A DNA stretch of 64,000 bases from Smittia aterrima. Taxonomy: Eukaryota > Arthropoda > Insecta > Diptera > Chironomidae. Where the stretch lies: contig CP093829.1 of the NCBI GenBank assembly GCA_033063855.1, positions 3,916,243 to 3,980,242 of the forward strand. Direction: 5' to 3'. The position numbers and the translations under genes were made by a program. The notes under the pieces were generated by a model that saw only the letters and a list, made by a program, of their open reading frames with translations, was not told where the DNA came from and did no database searches. Numbering within the stretch: the first letter of the stretch is position 1; each line of letters starts with the position of its first letter. Below are positions 50,399 through 61,615 of this stretch, one piece after another.

Positions 50399-50693
50399 TC
50401 AAAGTTCAGCTGGCTTCCGGCAGCAGCAATCGGGATTATCTATTCCTTCAGGCCTCACAGTACTTATGAATTCCATATCCTTCCAATATTCGAGAGTGCC
50501 TCCATTCAGGCAAATCGGACTTGCCGGGCACGTTATACATTCGTAATCACAATCCTTTTTTATGATTTCATAACATTTTCGGGCATTTGCTGGTAAAAGA
50601 AAATTTTAAGTCTCATTTGAAAAATGTTTTTCACTTGAACAAACCTGTAGCGAATACAGCAAACAAAGCAAAAATAATGATTGCGAATTTCAT
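50399..50693 (-). CDS. Small secreted cysteine-rich CCC peptide A
   Basis: Exons 50645-50693 and 50399-50589, phase-1 intron, 79 residues. The first exon is a 49-nt signal-peptide exon (MKFAIIIFALFAVFAT). The mature peptide has eight Cys in the order C-x7-C-x3-C-x2-C-x5-C, then a long loop to a triple Cys (NPDCCCRKP). I recognise no named family. It is the most divergent of three tandem copies, with a longer loop (NGGTLEYWKDMEFISTVRP). Small, secreted and disulphide-rich fits an extracellular effector, antimicrobial or inhibitor-like peptide, but no function can be claimed. Confidence 0.8.
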
Positions 50694-51000
50694 TTTGGTT
50701 GTCTTCAGTTGAAGAGTAAAACTCCGTAATGAGACTGATGAAACTGCATCGAGAATCGACACATTTTATACAAAATCTGCAAAAAAGCTTTCAAGTCGTC
50801 ACGAGAGAATATTTCTCAGACATGTGGAGAATCATTGGAATTAAATTATTTCACTAAAATATTATCTTAAGACATTTATTCAGTATTTATAATCACTTTT
50901 CATTTAAAGCTTTAAAAAGCTCCTTTTCCAGATAGAAAATTTGAATTTTATTCCTACATTCTTGTGATTGTGAAATAAAATTCGTCTTAAACTTAAAGAA

Positions 51001-51308
51001 AAAGTTCATCTACCTTTTGTCACCGTCTGTCTTTGACGATGATCATGTTTACAAATTGTAAATTACAATCTTACGATATTTAATCAAATGGAAAGCTCAA
51101 CTCAAGGAAAAAGTTCATCCACCTTAATTTTGCAAGCTTTCAGCGACGATTATTTTCGGAGATATTTGATCGAATGGAGTTTGGATTAAAATGATTGATT
51201 TTGTCTCATCAATGCTGAAATAAAAATTTCATCCAACTTCATCTTCAGTCAATGACGATCGTCTTTCAAAATATTTATTCAAATGGAAAGCTGAATCGTC
51301 TGGATGTG
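51001..51308. repeat. Three degenerate direct-repeat units between CCC genes A and B
   Basis: Units at about 51001-51106, 51107-51185 and 51223-51308 each begin with a variant of AAAGTTCATCCACCTT. Each runs through a GACGAT-containing core to ATTTATTCAAATGGAAAGCT or a variant. They lie between the 5' flank of gene A and the 3' end of gene B and look like decayed copies from the gene duplication. Confidence 0.6.
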
Positions 51309-51403
51309 AGCAAGTTTCTCACATTAAGGACAACAGATATGAAAAGTTAACTTTTATTCAAAGATGTGTTTTTTTACATTCTTGAATTGTGAGTCACATT
51401 TTG

Positions 51404-51699
51404 TCATAATAATTTTATTGTTCGGTTATTCTTTAAATCGTTGTAATTATCCCTTTTCCGGCAGCAACAAGTGACAATGCCGTCGCTCAGATGTTTTTCG
51501 ACAACAAATCCTTTAGGGCAAACCGGATCTAATGGGCACTTTGGACAATAGTTTTTGCAATTTGGAACAAAGTGTCCGCATGTTATCTCAGCATTCGCTG
51601 ATAAAAGAAAAATAAGTCAAATTTAATAATTGTTTATCACTTTAACAAACCTGCAGAAAATATAGCAAACAACGCAGAAATAATTATTACGAGTTTCAT
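51404..51699 (-). CDS. Small secreted cysteine-rich CCC peptide B
   Basis: Exons 51651-51699 (49 nt) and 51404-51597, phase-1 intron, 80 residues. Signal peptide MKLVIIISALFAIFSA. The mature peptide reads CGHFVPNC, then YC, KCP, DPVCPKG and VTCCCRKR, eight Cys in all, with a polar tail (NYNDLKNNRTIKLL). Cys order and the PxDPVCPxG block are shared with peptide C. First-exon length and intron phase are identical in A, B and C. Function unknown; secretion inferred from the signal peptide. Confidence 0.82.
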
Positions 51700-51960
51700 T
51701 TTTACTTATTCAGATGCTGACTTGATCTCTCTAATGTGACTGTTCATGATGCATCGATATTCGACACGTTTTATACAAGAAATTCCCGAAAATTTTAAGT
51801 TGACAAGGAAGTTTAGCAATTCATAAAGTTTATCCCCCTTTGTCTTAAAAGACGTCAAACTTCTTGGATTAAAGAATCAGATCTGAAAAGTAAAGTTATA
51901 TTAAAAGATCTCTCTTCTTCCTATTCACAATTTTTATTTGATTATTTTTAAATTCATGAT

Positions 51961-52227
51961 TCAATTGGGTGATCCCTTTTTCCTATCTCGACAGCAGCAA
52001 GTTTTTTCCTCTTTGGTCTCTTTAATTTCGAGACTCCATCCTGTGGGGCAAACCGGATCTGAAGGGCACTTTTGAGTTCCTTTTTCGCAATTTACGACAC
52101 TATGACCACATTTCTTTCCATTCGCTTTTAAAAGAAAATTTAAGTCTATTTTAAAAGTTGTTTACCACTTGAACAAACCTGCAGCGAAAACAGTAAACAA
52201 GGCAAAAATAATGATTGCAATTTTCAT
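51961..52227 (-). CDS. Small secreted cysteine-rich CCC peptide C
   Basis: Exons 52179-52227 (49 nt) and 51961-52124, phase-1 intron, 70 residues. Signal peptide MKIAIIIFALFTVFAA. The mature part is CGHSVVNC, KCPSDPVCPTG and KTCCCRDR, ending GSPN. It has seven Cys: the one found in B between the second Cys and KCP is replaced (EKGTQKC). An odd count leaves one free Cys or allows a dimer. The acceptor is AAAAG rather than CAG, but phase and product fit the other two copies. Confidence 0.82.
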
Positions 52228-52656
52228 TTTGGCTTCTTTAGATTCTGACTTGAGATATGCAATGAGACTGATGAAGATGCATTGATATTCGAGACATTTT
52301 ATACAAGAACTTCCCCGAACGACAAGACAGTTCACCAAATCTTAAAGTTCATCCACCGGTTGAAGTTCTACCGTAAAAGACGTCAACGGCTTAAAAGACG
52401 TAGACGACGATCTTCAGTAAAAATATTTATTCAGTTGGAAAGCACAAACCATCTGGATGCAAACTTCTTGAATTTGAGGGAGCAAATCTAAAAAGTAGAT
52501 TTATATTAAAATAATTTCAATTCCTTCTGATTCACAATTTTATTGTTTTATTATTCACGAAATCTTTGATTTGCGAAATACTGACATGATCAAATTGCTG
52601 TAAAATTCCTTAAGAGATTCTTTCAAAGATTTCAATGTTGGACATTGTTGAGACAT
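52228..52656. other. Intergenic spacer upstream of CCC peptide C
   Basis: Peptide C promoter region and peroxiredoxin 3' flank. It holds a fourth copy of the degenerate repeat at 52343-52461; no gene supported. Confidence 0.55.
52343..52461. repeat. Fourth degenerate repeat unit, upstream of CCC gene C
   Basis: It begins AAAGTTCATCCACC and ends ATTTATTCAGTTGGAAAGC plus CATCTGGATG, matching the unit at 51223-51308 at both ends. The middle is expanded with a doubled AAAAGACGT element. Confidence 0.6.
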
Positions 52657-53834
52657 TTAGTTGACGCTCTTAAAGTAATCCTTCGAGCGTGTGGGATCGG
52701 CGACCATTGTCTTGTTGTTCTTTTTCGGATCCCAGTTGGCTGGACAGACTTCACCGTGTTCTAAAATAAATACAAAACAAATCAGTCACAAATTGTCATA
52801 AACAAATTCTTTTCACTCACCATCGGTATATTGGAAAGCTTGAACCAAACGGAGAGTTTCATCAACAGATCGTCCAACTGGCAAATCGTTAACAGTAACT
52901 TGGCGAATGTTTTGTTTTCCATCAATGACGAACAAGCCGCGGAATGGGATACCAGATTCCTCATCCAAAACACCATAAGCCCGGGAAGTAGCCATAGACT
53001 TGTCAGCTAACAATGGATATTGAATGTTGCCAAGACCGCCTTCCTTTCGTGGAGTGTTAATCCAAGCCAAATGAGTGAAGTGCGAATCAGTTGAAACTCC
53101 AATAACTTCACAACCGATATCGCGGAACTCTTGCATCCTCTCAGAGAAAGCAATGATTTCCGTTGGGCAAACAAACGTGCTGCAAAGAGTCCGGAAGAAA
53201 TTCATTATCGAGCGTCGACTTCATTTCTCTTATCAGTCTGTTATAACTCGCGCGAGTTCTTATCTCGACCGTGAATATTTTTTACGTCATTTTGAATTCG
53301 AAAATTGCACGAGAATTGTGAAACAAAATTTGTTTGGTAGACAATTTGGGCTTTTAAATTTTTTCGCTCATCATTATTGTGAAAATCAAAGCAAAGTATT
53401 TTGGCAGCGTCAGACCATGCCATTTAGAGGTCAACGACTATCGCGAAAGACATGTAAAGAAGAGAACATAATTGCCTCCCGGAAGTGATGATCGTTCTGA
53501 TTAGCGCTCACGTTTGTCTTGAATAAACATTTATGTAGCGTAGCATCAATGAGTTCACATTTGAAACAGTTTTCGAAAACAGAACAATATCGATAAGGGA
53601 GTGTCGTGATTGGGTTGTAATTTACGTCGTAAATAATTCAAATACTTACAAGTCAAGCGGATAGAAGAAAAGCACCTGAAAAGCGATTATTGATTTAATG
53701 TTTTCTTTTCTTTAATGTGACAAACTCACCAAGTATTTGCCTTTGTAATCGGAGAGTTTGATATCCTTGAACTGGCCATCGATGACAGCAGTTCCTTGGA
53801 AATTCGGAGCAGGTTTCTGAATCTTGGGAGTCAT
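52657..53834 (-). CDS. Jafrac1: Cytosolic typical 2-Cys peroxiredoxin (Jafrac1/PRDX1-2 type)
   Basis: Exons 53730-53834, 53650-53675 (26 nt), 53179 down to 52821, and 52657-52760 give 197 residues. The peroxidatic Cys is near 48 in FYPLDFTFVCPTE and the resolving Cys near 169 in GEVCPANW. GGLG and the C-terminal YF (KDYFKSVN) are the two motifs that make eukaryotic 2-Cys enzymes sensitive to over-oxidation by peroxide. There is no targeting peptide (MTPKIQKPAPNFQG), so a cytosolic thioredoxin-dependent peroxidase is inferred. A 5' UTR intron probably ends at CTGTAG about 10 bases before the ATG. The gene is intact. Confidence 0.93.
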
Positions 53835-54602
53835 TTTGATTTGCCTACAGGTAGAAAAAAAGAGAAGCGATCAAGACACGCGAATCACGAGACTCAACAG
53901 AAAAGTTATGCTTTTGTAGTAAGAAATGTGGTACAAAAGGAAGGAAGAGAAAAAAGAAACCACAAGTTCAAAGAAAGTCTCACGGGATGGTTTGTATCAA
54001 ATGTCATCCTATAAAGTCGTTTCGAGTACTTCAGGTAAGATGTAGTGAAACGGAATAGCATGATGAAGTACGCGGGAGATAATGACGATGATGAATAAAA
54101 ACCTGTTTTAAAAGTTCTGGAACAATTGCTCAACGTGCTGCTTTCGCAAGTAGACAATAATTGACAGAATGACTAATAAGTTAGTTCCATTATTCACGAG
54201 AATGCATTCGTGATCTCTATGGAGACGAATAACTCAAAGGGAAACTACGTTTTAATCTTTCGAATTTTTGCGAAATTTCTATCGAAGCCTAGACCGGTCT
54301 TAATATTTAAGACAAATCAACGATATTCCAGATTGACTTTGATTGTTATCAGTAGATCACACAAAACTTACGTGATATTTTATATAATAATAGCTTCTTG
54401 ACGGTTCTAATCTTACTAGTTAATTCCGTGAAACGAATCTGAATGAACTTTTTACAGAAAAAATGCGCAAGCTTAAGAATCGTTACGACTTCAAAAGCAG
54501 AAAGCGCTTTCACTGAGAGGGCCAAACAACTTTTGAATTTTTAAAGAACGTTAATTCACTTTTGCTTTGCGAAAACTCAGTAACCAAGGATTTAGTTTCA
54601 CG
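53835..54602. promoter_or_regulatory. Divergent region between peroxiredoxin and soluble adenylyl cyclase
   Basis: 768 bp between two divergent start codons, including a likely 5' UTR intron of the peroxiredoxin gene. No further gene or specific element is supported. Confidence 0.5.
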
Positions 54603-57600
54603 ATGGAAATTTGTAAGTTAAAAACTCTTTCTTAACAATTTTCAATATTACTAATGTTTCTTTTCGTCAGTACCAAAATCTAAAAGTGAAGCAGATTTAT
54701 TAATCTGGAAACCAGTCAGAAACACTTCCGTACTCAATTCAGTTGAAGTTTTAACAGAAGAGCTCGAACAAATCAGAAAAAGTCTTTTGCTGAAGTCAAA
54801 CAAAAATGTTTCCCGATACACAATCGTTCGAAACTCATTGAGATTGAGTGATGACCAAGTAAAGACAGTTGCGACGTTGCTCCCAGACGAAGTAATGCTT
54901 CATATCGATGAGAAAGGAATTCGAAAGTACGACGCTTCGGTTTTGTTTGCTGATGTTTCTGGTTTCACGGATTTAAGCGAGAAATACCAAACTCTTGAAA
55001 ACGGAGCTTCAAAGCTTAGCATGGTTCTTAACTTTTATTTAGGAACGATGGTTCAAGAAATTCTATCTCACGGCGGTGACATTCTGAAATTTGCTGGTGA
55101 TGCCTTCATCGCCACATTCCGAGCTGAGAATGAGCTTACAATGCAAGATGCGATTCAGAGGGCAATTGATTCAGCCTTGATCATTCAGAAAAACTGCAGC
55201 AACTTTCAAACAGATTTTGCCAACGTCAGACTGAACGGTGATTAGCGTAATCTCTTTATAAATGTCTTAATTTTTAAATAATTTTTAAGTGAAAATTGCG
55301 ATTTCTGGAGGAGAAGTTTACTTCTCATTTATTGGAGATGAAGAAATCTCTGCTCATTACGCCGTTGTCGGGGATCCAGTTTGGCAAGTTAAAAATCTTC
55401 AGAACAATATCAGCCCAGGAGAAGTTCTAGTGACACCTAAAGCTTGGTTTTACACTACAGAGTCGTTGTACCTTTATCAATATAATCGAGACATGCGACA
55501 CTACAAAGTAACTGGATTCAAGAACAGTCTCGAATTTGTGGAACGTCAACACGAAGCGATTCTTAACTTTTACGAAATGAAGAAGAAACTTGACGAAGAT
55601 CAAAACTCAGCGTCGATGACTTTCAATGAATCTTCGATCGATCCATTTTCCGAGACTCGTGTTGCCGACAATGAAATGTTCTCTCGTAAGATTGTTCTCT
55701 ATCCATCAGAAAGCCACTGAAATTTATTTTCAATAACTTTTAGTGCGTCGAAGCATTACCGGTTTGCTTGATAACAAATCGAGAAAGACCTTGCGACGAT
55801 TCATCATCAAACCTGTGATGAATGCAATCGATTTAAATGAACCGATTGAGAATCTCACAGAAATGAGAAATGTTGTCATTGTATTCGCGAACTTCGTCAT
55901 CAGTACGAAGACTTCACTTGATTTGATTCGTTCTGTTGATCAAATTTATAAATCATTGTGCTTGTAAGTGATTGCATTGAAACCTGAAAATCAATTTAGA
56001 TAATCTCAATTATTCATAGAATTGTTGCGGGTTACGAGGGCACAGTCAACAAAGTTTCCCTTTTTGATAAAGACACAATGTTTCTAATTGTCTTTGGATT
56101 GCGGGGACTCAAGCATGAACTGGAGGCAAGGAAAGCTTTACGATGCGCTTCTGAATTACTCGAAGCTTTCAAATCATTACCGGAAGTTTCATCTGTCTCA
56201 TTGGGAGTGACAGCTGGAGTGAGCTATTGTGGTCTCGTTGGTCATTCATTGAGAAGAGAATACTCGGTCTTGAGTGTGACAGTGAATAAAGCTGCTCGAC
56301 TAATGATGGCTTATCCAAAGATCGTAAGCTGTGATCAAGTCGCAATGCTCAAAAGCAAAATGGATTTGAAGAACTTTACAATTCTTCCGAAACTCAATTT
56401 GAAAGGACTTCGAGGTGAAGTCTTTGCTTACGAATTCAAAGAAGTGACAGATAAGAAAGAGATTGGATTTCCAAAGCCACACGAACATCCATTGCTTGGA
56501 CGGAATGAGAGTCTAATAAACTTTAGAATGCACTTGAGAGCAGCGATATTAAACTTCAATCAAGAAGTTCGCAATCTTGATCTTCAATATAAAAAACGAA
56601 GCTGTTTCATCATCAAAGGTGACACTCAACAAGGAAAAACGAGAATCCTAGACGAAATATTCGTAAATTGCTTCAATGAAGGCTTGAAATGCATTAGAAT
56701 TTCTCTCTCCAACAAAGACTTGAAAATTCCATTCGGAGTCGTTTCTTACATTCTTCAAAAAGTTTTATCGGTCAACTCCGAGATAGACATTGAAGGAATT
56801 GTTCTCGAAAAGTTTACAGGTTTGAATGTTGACGAATATCTGTTCGTTCTCAATCCAATTTTGAAGACAAACTTCACGAAATCCTCAGAGAAAATGCATC
56901 TCAAGTTGATCTTCAAGTTAATGTTCAAGATTCTCATCACTCAAACTTTTATTGACTTCTGGGTCATTTTCATCGACGATATTGAGTTTATGGATAAAGA
57001 ATCATTTGAATTGTTGAGTGAGTTCCTTGAGAGCAATTCAATATTCTTGTTCTTAACGCTTGGATACCAGCAAAAGCTCCTCGCCGAACGGAAAAGTCTT
57101 TTCGACGGGAATTTTGTAATATTTCATCGTTTGAAGCCAATTGACTTTACATTTCTAAGTGAAATCGCTTGTCACTGTCTTAAAGTGTCTGCAATGTCAA
57201 TGGAGCTTGAGAAATATTTGCAAAGCAATAGCAACGGAAGTCCAGGTTGGATTGAAACTTGTGTGCATACCTTGCTTCAAGAGAAGAAGCTTCTCATCGT
57301 AAGCATGACAATGGACCAAGCGATTCGCTCGGGAAATGTTATAAAAGAGCAAATTTCAATTGAGACTTCTGCAATAACTTTCAAACAGAGAAACTTATTT
57401 GATAGCTGTTGCAGTCTTCACAACATTTCTCCGGAAGATGGAAATAAAATTGTTAAAGTTGCAGTTTTAAAGAACATTCAAGTCCATGCAGAAGCTTCGA
57501 TGTACGAAAGAGCAGACCACGAACTTATGACTTACGACTCGTTGACGTCATACGAGCAACTCGTGTGCAAATGCGGAGCTGTTTTGGGAGTTGAATTCAA

Positions 57601-60076
57601 GCGACACATGTTGTCGTATGTGTTGTCTAGCAGCACTGAACGGATGATTGGAAAAGCTGTGATGAAGCTTCTCGAGTTGCAAATTTTCGCATGCTCATCT
57701 CGTCGCAGTAATTCAAAGCAACAGTCAATCGAGAGAGCCACGTGCCATTGCGAAAATCTTCAGATTTTCGACTCATGCCGTGACTTACCTGATTACGCTT
57801 CATGTTCAGGCATCAGATTTCAACGTGAAGGTTTTCGCGATGTTGTTTACAATCTTCTAACTGAAAAGCAGCGACTCGATTTCCACCGAAAAGCTCTCGT
57901 TTACCTTCATGCGCAGACAAGACGATGCGACTCTTGTGGGAATCGGCAATTTCGTGAATTAATTAACGAAGACCTTAACTTCGACTTCAATGACGGAGTT
58001 GTTAACAAGAAGGACACGTCATTCAAAGACATGATAAAGTGTTTCGATTCGATTAACCTGCCACTCAAAAAATCAACTCATCGCTTCTCAAAGTCGGAAA
58101 AGTTTCTTTCCCCTGTTCTCAATTATTTAAACTTTGATTTTCACAATTGCAAATGCGAAGCGATTCTCCACAAAGTTTACAGCGAAATGTTGTCGCATTG
58201 TGTTGGACCAAATCTTTTCATGAAGTTGATCGATACAAAGATCACTCTGGCAAGAAAGTGCATCAAGATGGGGAACATTCCACGAGCAAACTCTCTCCTA
58301 CGAAATGCATTAATTAAACTGAACGTAAGCTTTTCTTTTCTCATAATTTAAGACGAATAAAAAAGCTTCTTTTTACAGATGAACAAGCTTGAAGAAGACT
58401 CGAGAATTCCTGATTATTTCCATGGCCGAATTTTAACTTTAAAAGGAATTTGTTCTCACCGAATGATGCAACGAGAAGAAGCTCTCGAGTTTTTCTACAA
58501 GTCATGCAAAGTTTATTGCGTCGTGTTTCCTAAAACTTTGTAAGAATTAAAAGTTCTTTATGAAGTCTTTTTAATCTGAGCTTTTCTGAACTTCTAGCAA
58601 CTGGAAAGCAAAACTAAAACTTGCGAAAATTATCTCGGATATCAAGTCATCGCTGAAAAGAGAGAAAATTGAAAACTGTTCAAGATTATTCTCCTTAGTC
58701 ACAACGCAGCTTTCGTTCACAATGAATTTGATGTTTGATTTCTTCTTTGAGAATCAACAATACGATCTCGCGATGCTCGCAGCTTTCTGGTCTTTACGAA
58801 AAATCCTGAAATTCGATCGAACATTAAGCGGGATAACGAGAAGCTTTGGAAATGCTTTAAAAATTGTTTTCTTCACTGGCAAAGCTCGCGACTTCATTTG
58901 GCTTCAAGAAGCTGCTTTGATTCAAACCGCAAGAACTTCTTTCATGGACAATGTCGACTTGGAAGGTTTAACGTGGACAATCAAAATGTATCACGCAATA
59001 ATGCTTTGCCAGTGAGATTCGAAGTTCTCCAGATAATTCATTTATTTTCTTTGTTCCTTTGATAGATCTGCAAATTGCAATTTACGTTTAGCTGTGAAGA
59101 TTGGAAATATTTCTGCTGATCTCTGTTCGAAGGTTCAAATGGTTACTCTCGAAACAAATGTAAGTCGTTGAAAGCTTTCATCATTTTCTTTAAATTCAAT
59201 TCTTTTCAGGTTGTTCCTTTAATGTTCTTACTATTGCTAACGTCTCAACGGGACCAAGAAGCTTTCAGTCTCTTGGAGAGGTTTGGAATGTTCATGGAAA
59301 TCGCTAAAAACATGAACGGAATGATTTGGTATCATGCGTTGGCGATGGATCTCATGCTAGAAACGAGCTTCACAGCTGTCAGCTTCAAAGAGTGCGACTC
59401 GTATTTCCTAGAAAATATTACAAACTTTTTCAACGACTCCACGTTTGAAGCTCAATCACGATTCTTCGCTAACATGTTGCTTTGGAGTGTTCGTCATAAA
59501 ATTTACGAGTTTGCTCAAATTTGGTCGGAGAACTTATTGAGAAGCTTTAGTTTGAATGGCGAGGTCTCGTTGAACAAAACCTTTACAGGTCTGCGACTAA
59601 TGGAAGCGTTGACTCTCCAACTTGTCTACGCCATAGACGATCGAGACTCAAATTTGTACGAACATTTCAACGAAGAGATTAAAAAGATTGAGGCGCAAAT
59701 TTTTGCCGCGATAAAAATCTCGAAATGTTTCAAAGAACGTTTCGAGCTTCACCGAATCCACTTCAATCATGTGAAGAGTCAAAGTGAAAAATCGTTCTCA
59801 AAGCTTCAAAGATTGATGAAGATTTCAAGAAAGAATCAAAATTTCAACAACTTCAATCTCATCAATCACACGCAGAAAGTCTGGCGACGATCGTTGCCTA
59901 AATCGATTGAAAGCTTTTGGATCAACCACACGACGGAAGAGTCGTCACTCTCTTTAAATCAAATTATTCTTCCAGAACAAATTTTCCCGTTCTCACTTCC
60001 GATTCCAGAGCCTGAAAATTTGGGAAACAGAAGTTTCTTGCGGAGAGGCCCAACAGATGTCTTCACAAATCAATAA
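54603..60076 (+). CDS. Soluble adenylyl cyclase (ADCY10-type, bicarbonate-responsive class)
   Basis: Nine exons (54603-54612, 54671-55237, 55290-55685, 55744-55963, 56020-58324, 58379-58539, 58598-59011, 59066-59159, 59210-60076) join in frame to 1677 residues, near the full length of mammalian sAC. C1 has ASVLFADVSGFTDL (metal Asp about 98) and GGDILKFAGDAF (Lys about 143, Asp about 147). C2 has YCGLVGHSLRREYSV and VNKAARLM (Asn about 487, Arg about 491). An NTPase module follows with Walker A GDTQQGKT (about 598) and FIDD, then a long helical repeat region. In the family it makes cAMP in cytosol, sperm and organelles in response to bicarbonate and calcium. Catalytic positions look intact. 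Mosquitoes have such genes; I believe Drosophila melanogaster lacks a full-length one. Confidence 0.9.
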
Positions 60077-60105
60077 GCAAAATTTGTCGATTCAATCAAC
60101 TCTAA

Positions 60106-60111
60106 AATAAA
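60106..60111 (+). terminator. Polyadenylation signal of the soluble adenylyl cyclase
   Basis: AATAAA 30 bases after the stop codon. Confidence 0.5.
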
Positions 60112-60311
60112 CAAAATTTCATTCGTCACTTGCTCGATTAAAGTTCTCGTCGATGATCTGAAAGTGAGACTCCATCTGCGTAAACGTCTACTTCAAAAAC
60201 AAATTAAGACTCCAGATACGCGAAACTGTTGCGAAGAGCTTCGTGACGACAATTTTATTTATTTGATCAAGAGCTTCTGTTCATCAGCTTTACAGATTTC
60301 GTTGTGATGGG

Positions 60312-60734
60312 TTAGATGTACGGACTATTCGTCGGTTCGCAACAGCATTTGTCTAGTAGATTTTCGTGTCCAAAAAATATTCTTTTGTAGGTTCCGCTCG
60401 GGCAAGTTCCATCGACTGGACCATTCTCTTCCAAATGCATGTCAGCCCATTGAAAGAACGTTTGCTTTTTCACCTTTGACATATCACACATTGGACACGC
60501 TTCCATTCTCTTCAACACGCAGCAGCACGCGTTGAGTTCTCCAATTATTTGTCTTTCCAATCGATAGCCGCTCGAGCAAATCGCTTTTGAGCTGCACTCA
60601 GCTGACCAATCTGAAGGCCAGAACACGTTTCCATTTGATAAAGTGATGCACTTGTGAGCGATGACGCCACATTTTCTTCTGCCAGCGATGTTTCTGACGA
60701 CACAAAGCAACAGAACAATGAGAATGAACTTCAT
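60312..60734 (-). CDS. Secreted cysteine-rich protein with two CCC modules (CCC protein D)
   Basis: A single-exon ORF of 140 residues. I start at MKFILIVLLLCVV, a good signal peptide; an in-frame ATG further upstream would place a charged 49-residue leader before it and is unlikely. Module 1 runs from RRKCGVIAHKC through a long loop to CSSGYRLERQ and NACCC. Module 2 runs EACPMC through GTCPSGTYKRI to DKCCC. Both end C-x-SG-x(14-16)-CCC, the arrangement of peptides A-C 8-10 kb away (C-x-x-G ... CCC). It thus looks like a doubled, intronless member of the same family. Function unknown. Confidence 0.8.
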   Translation of the reverse strand: MKFILIVLLLCVVRNIAGRRKCGVIAHKCITLSNGNVFWPSDWSAECSSKAICSSGYRLERQIIGELNACCCVLKRMEACPMCDMSKVKKQTFFQWADMHLEENGPVDGTCPSGTYKRIFFGHENLLDKCCCEPTNSPYI

Positions 60735-61615
60735 CTTAATTATTTTTAGTTGCTTCTGTTTTCGCTGGTTCAAAGTCGACTGATGCGCTCTCGGAGGAAA
60801 CTTTTCTTTATATTTTTTTCGGTAACTCCACGACAGCTGCGTTGCGTCACTAAACTTCCCTGCACACAAGTAAATCCTCATCGTTCACAAATGAAAGATC
60901 TGACTAATGTTTCTTTTCTAATCCTCGCATTTATTATTTAAATAGATTCTCGTCCACAACAGTTAACTTCGCTCAACAAGTTCGCTTTGTTTGAGTCGTC
61001 ACCGGAGAAAAAAAAAGATGAAGCAAAATGTTTCTTCCTTTCTGATTTCTGTAAAAGGAAAAGCTCAGTCATGTGAGTCATTTAATATTACTTCACGACT
61101 TTCTTGCTCTTCTGCTTCCACAGAAATCTCCAAGGAACAAACGACTACGCTCTTAAGCTTTTCTCATCAAATTAAAAATTTCTCTGTCTGCTTGCAAAGC
61201 TTTAAATCTTCTTCCTAGCTATCGGGAACTTTAGTTGAAACGGAGTTTGGCATTTGACGATAGAATGAGTTGAAAGTAATAATTCTAAAGTCAGCTTGAA
61301 AGTTCTACTTCCTTAAACGGAACGTCTCAATCAATTGCGATAATTCTACTCCTTTTAAAGTTTAAGTTCATGCTTATTTCCTATTCTTGGAATACATAAT
61401 TGAAGTTCTCTCTGTTGATTATTGCTATGTTTAGAAGATTTTTTTTTGTTTGAAGATTTAGTGATCGCTGATGAACGGCTTCGTTGAGTGTGACCAATGG
61501 ACGGGTGAAGAAATCAGATGAAGGAAGACCAATGAGTGTGGAGGAAGTAAATCGTTTTTTAAACTTTAATTTAACTATAAAATTATTTCGAAGAAGGATT
61601 CAAAGGTTTTGAGAA
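60735..61615. other. Intergenic, CCC protein D promoter and RING gene 3' flank
   Basis: 881 bp with no supported ORF; it holds the 3' UTR of the RING gene and the promoter of CCC protein D, both on the minus strand. Confidence 0.55.

Noticed and set aside
53650..53675. Suspected one-residue deletion next to the peroxidatic loop of the peroxiredoxin
   Set aside because: Re-reading the 26-nt exon gave the full VLFFYPLDF; the first reading had dropped one codon.
55686..55720. Apparent stop codon within the soluble adenylyl cyclase
   Set aside because: A strong donor GTAAGA at 55686 removes the segment, and the next exon at 55744 continues the frame.
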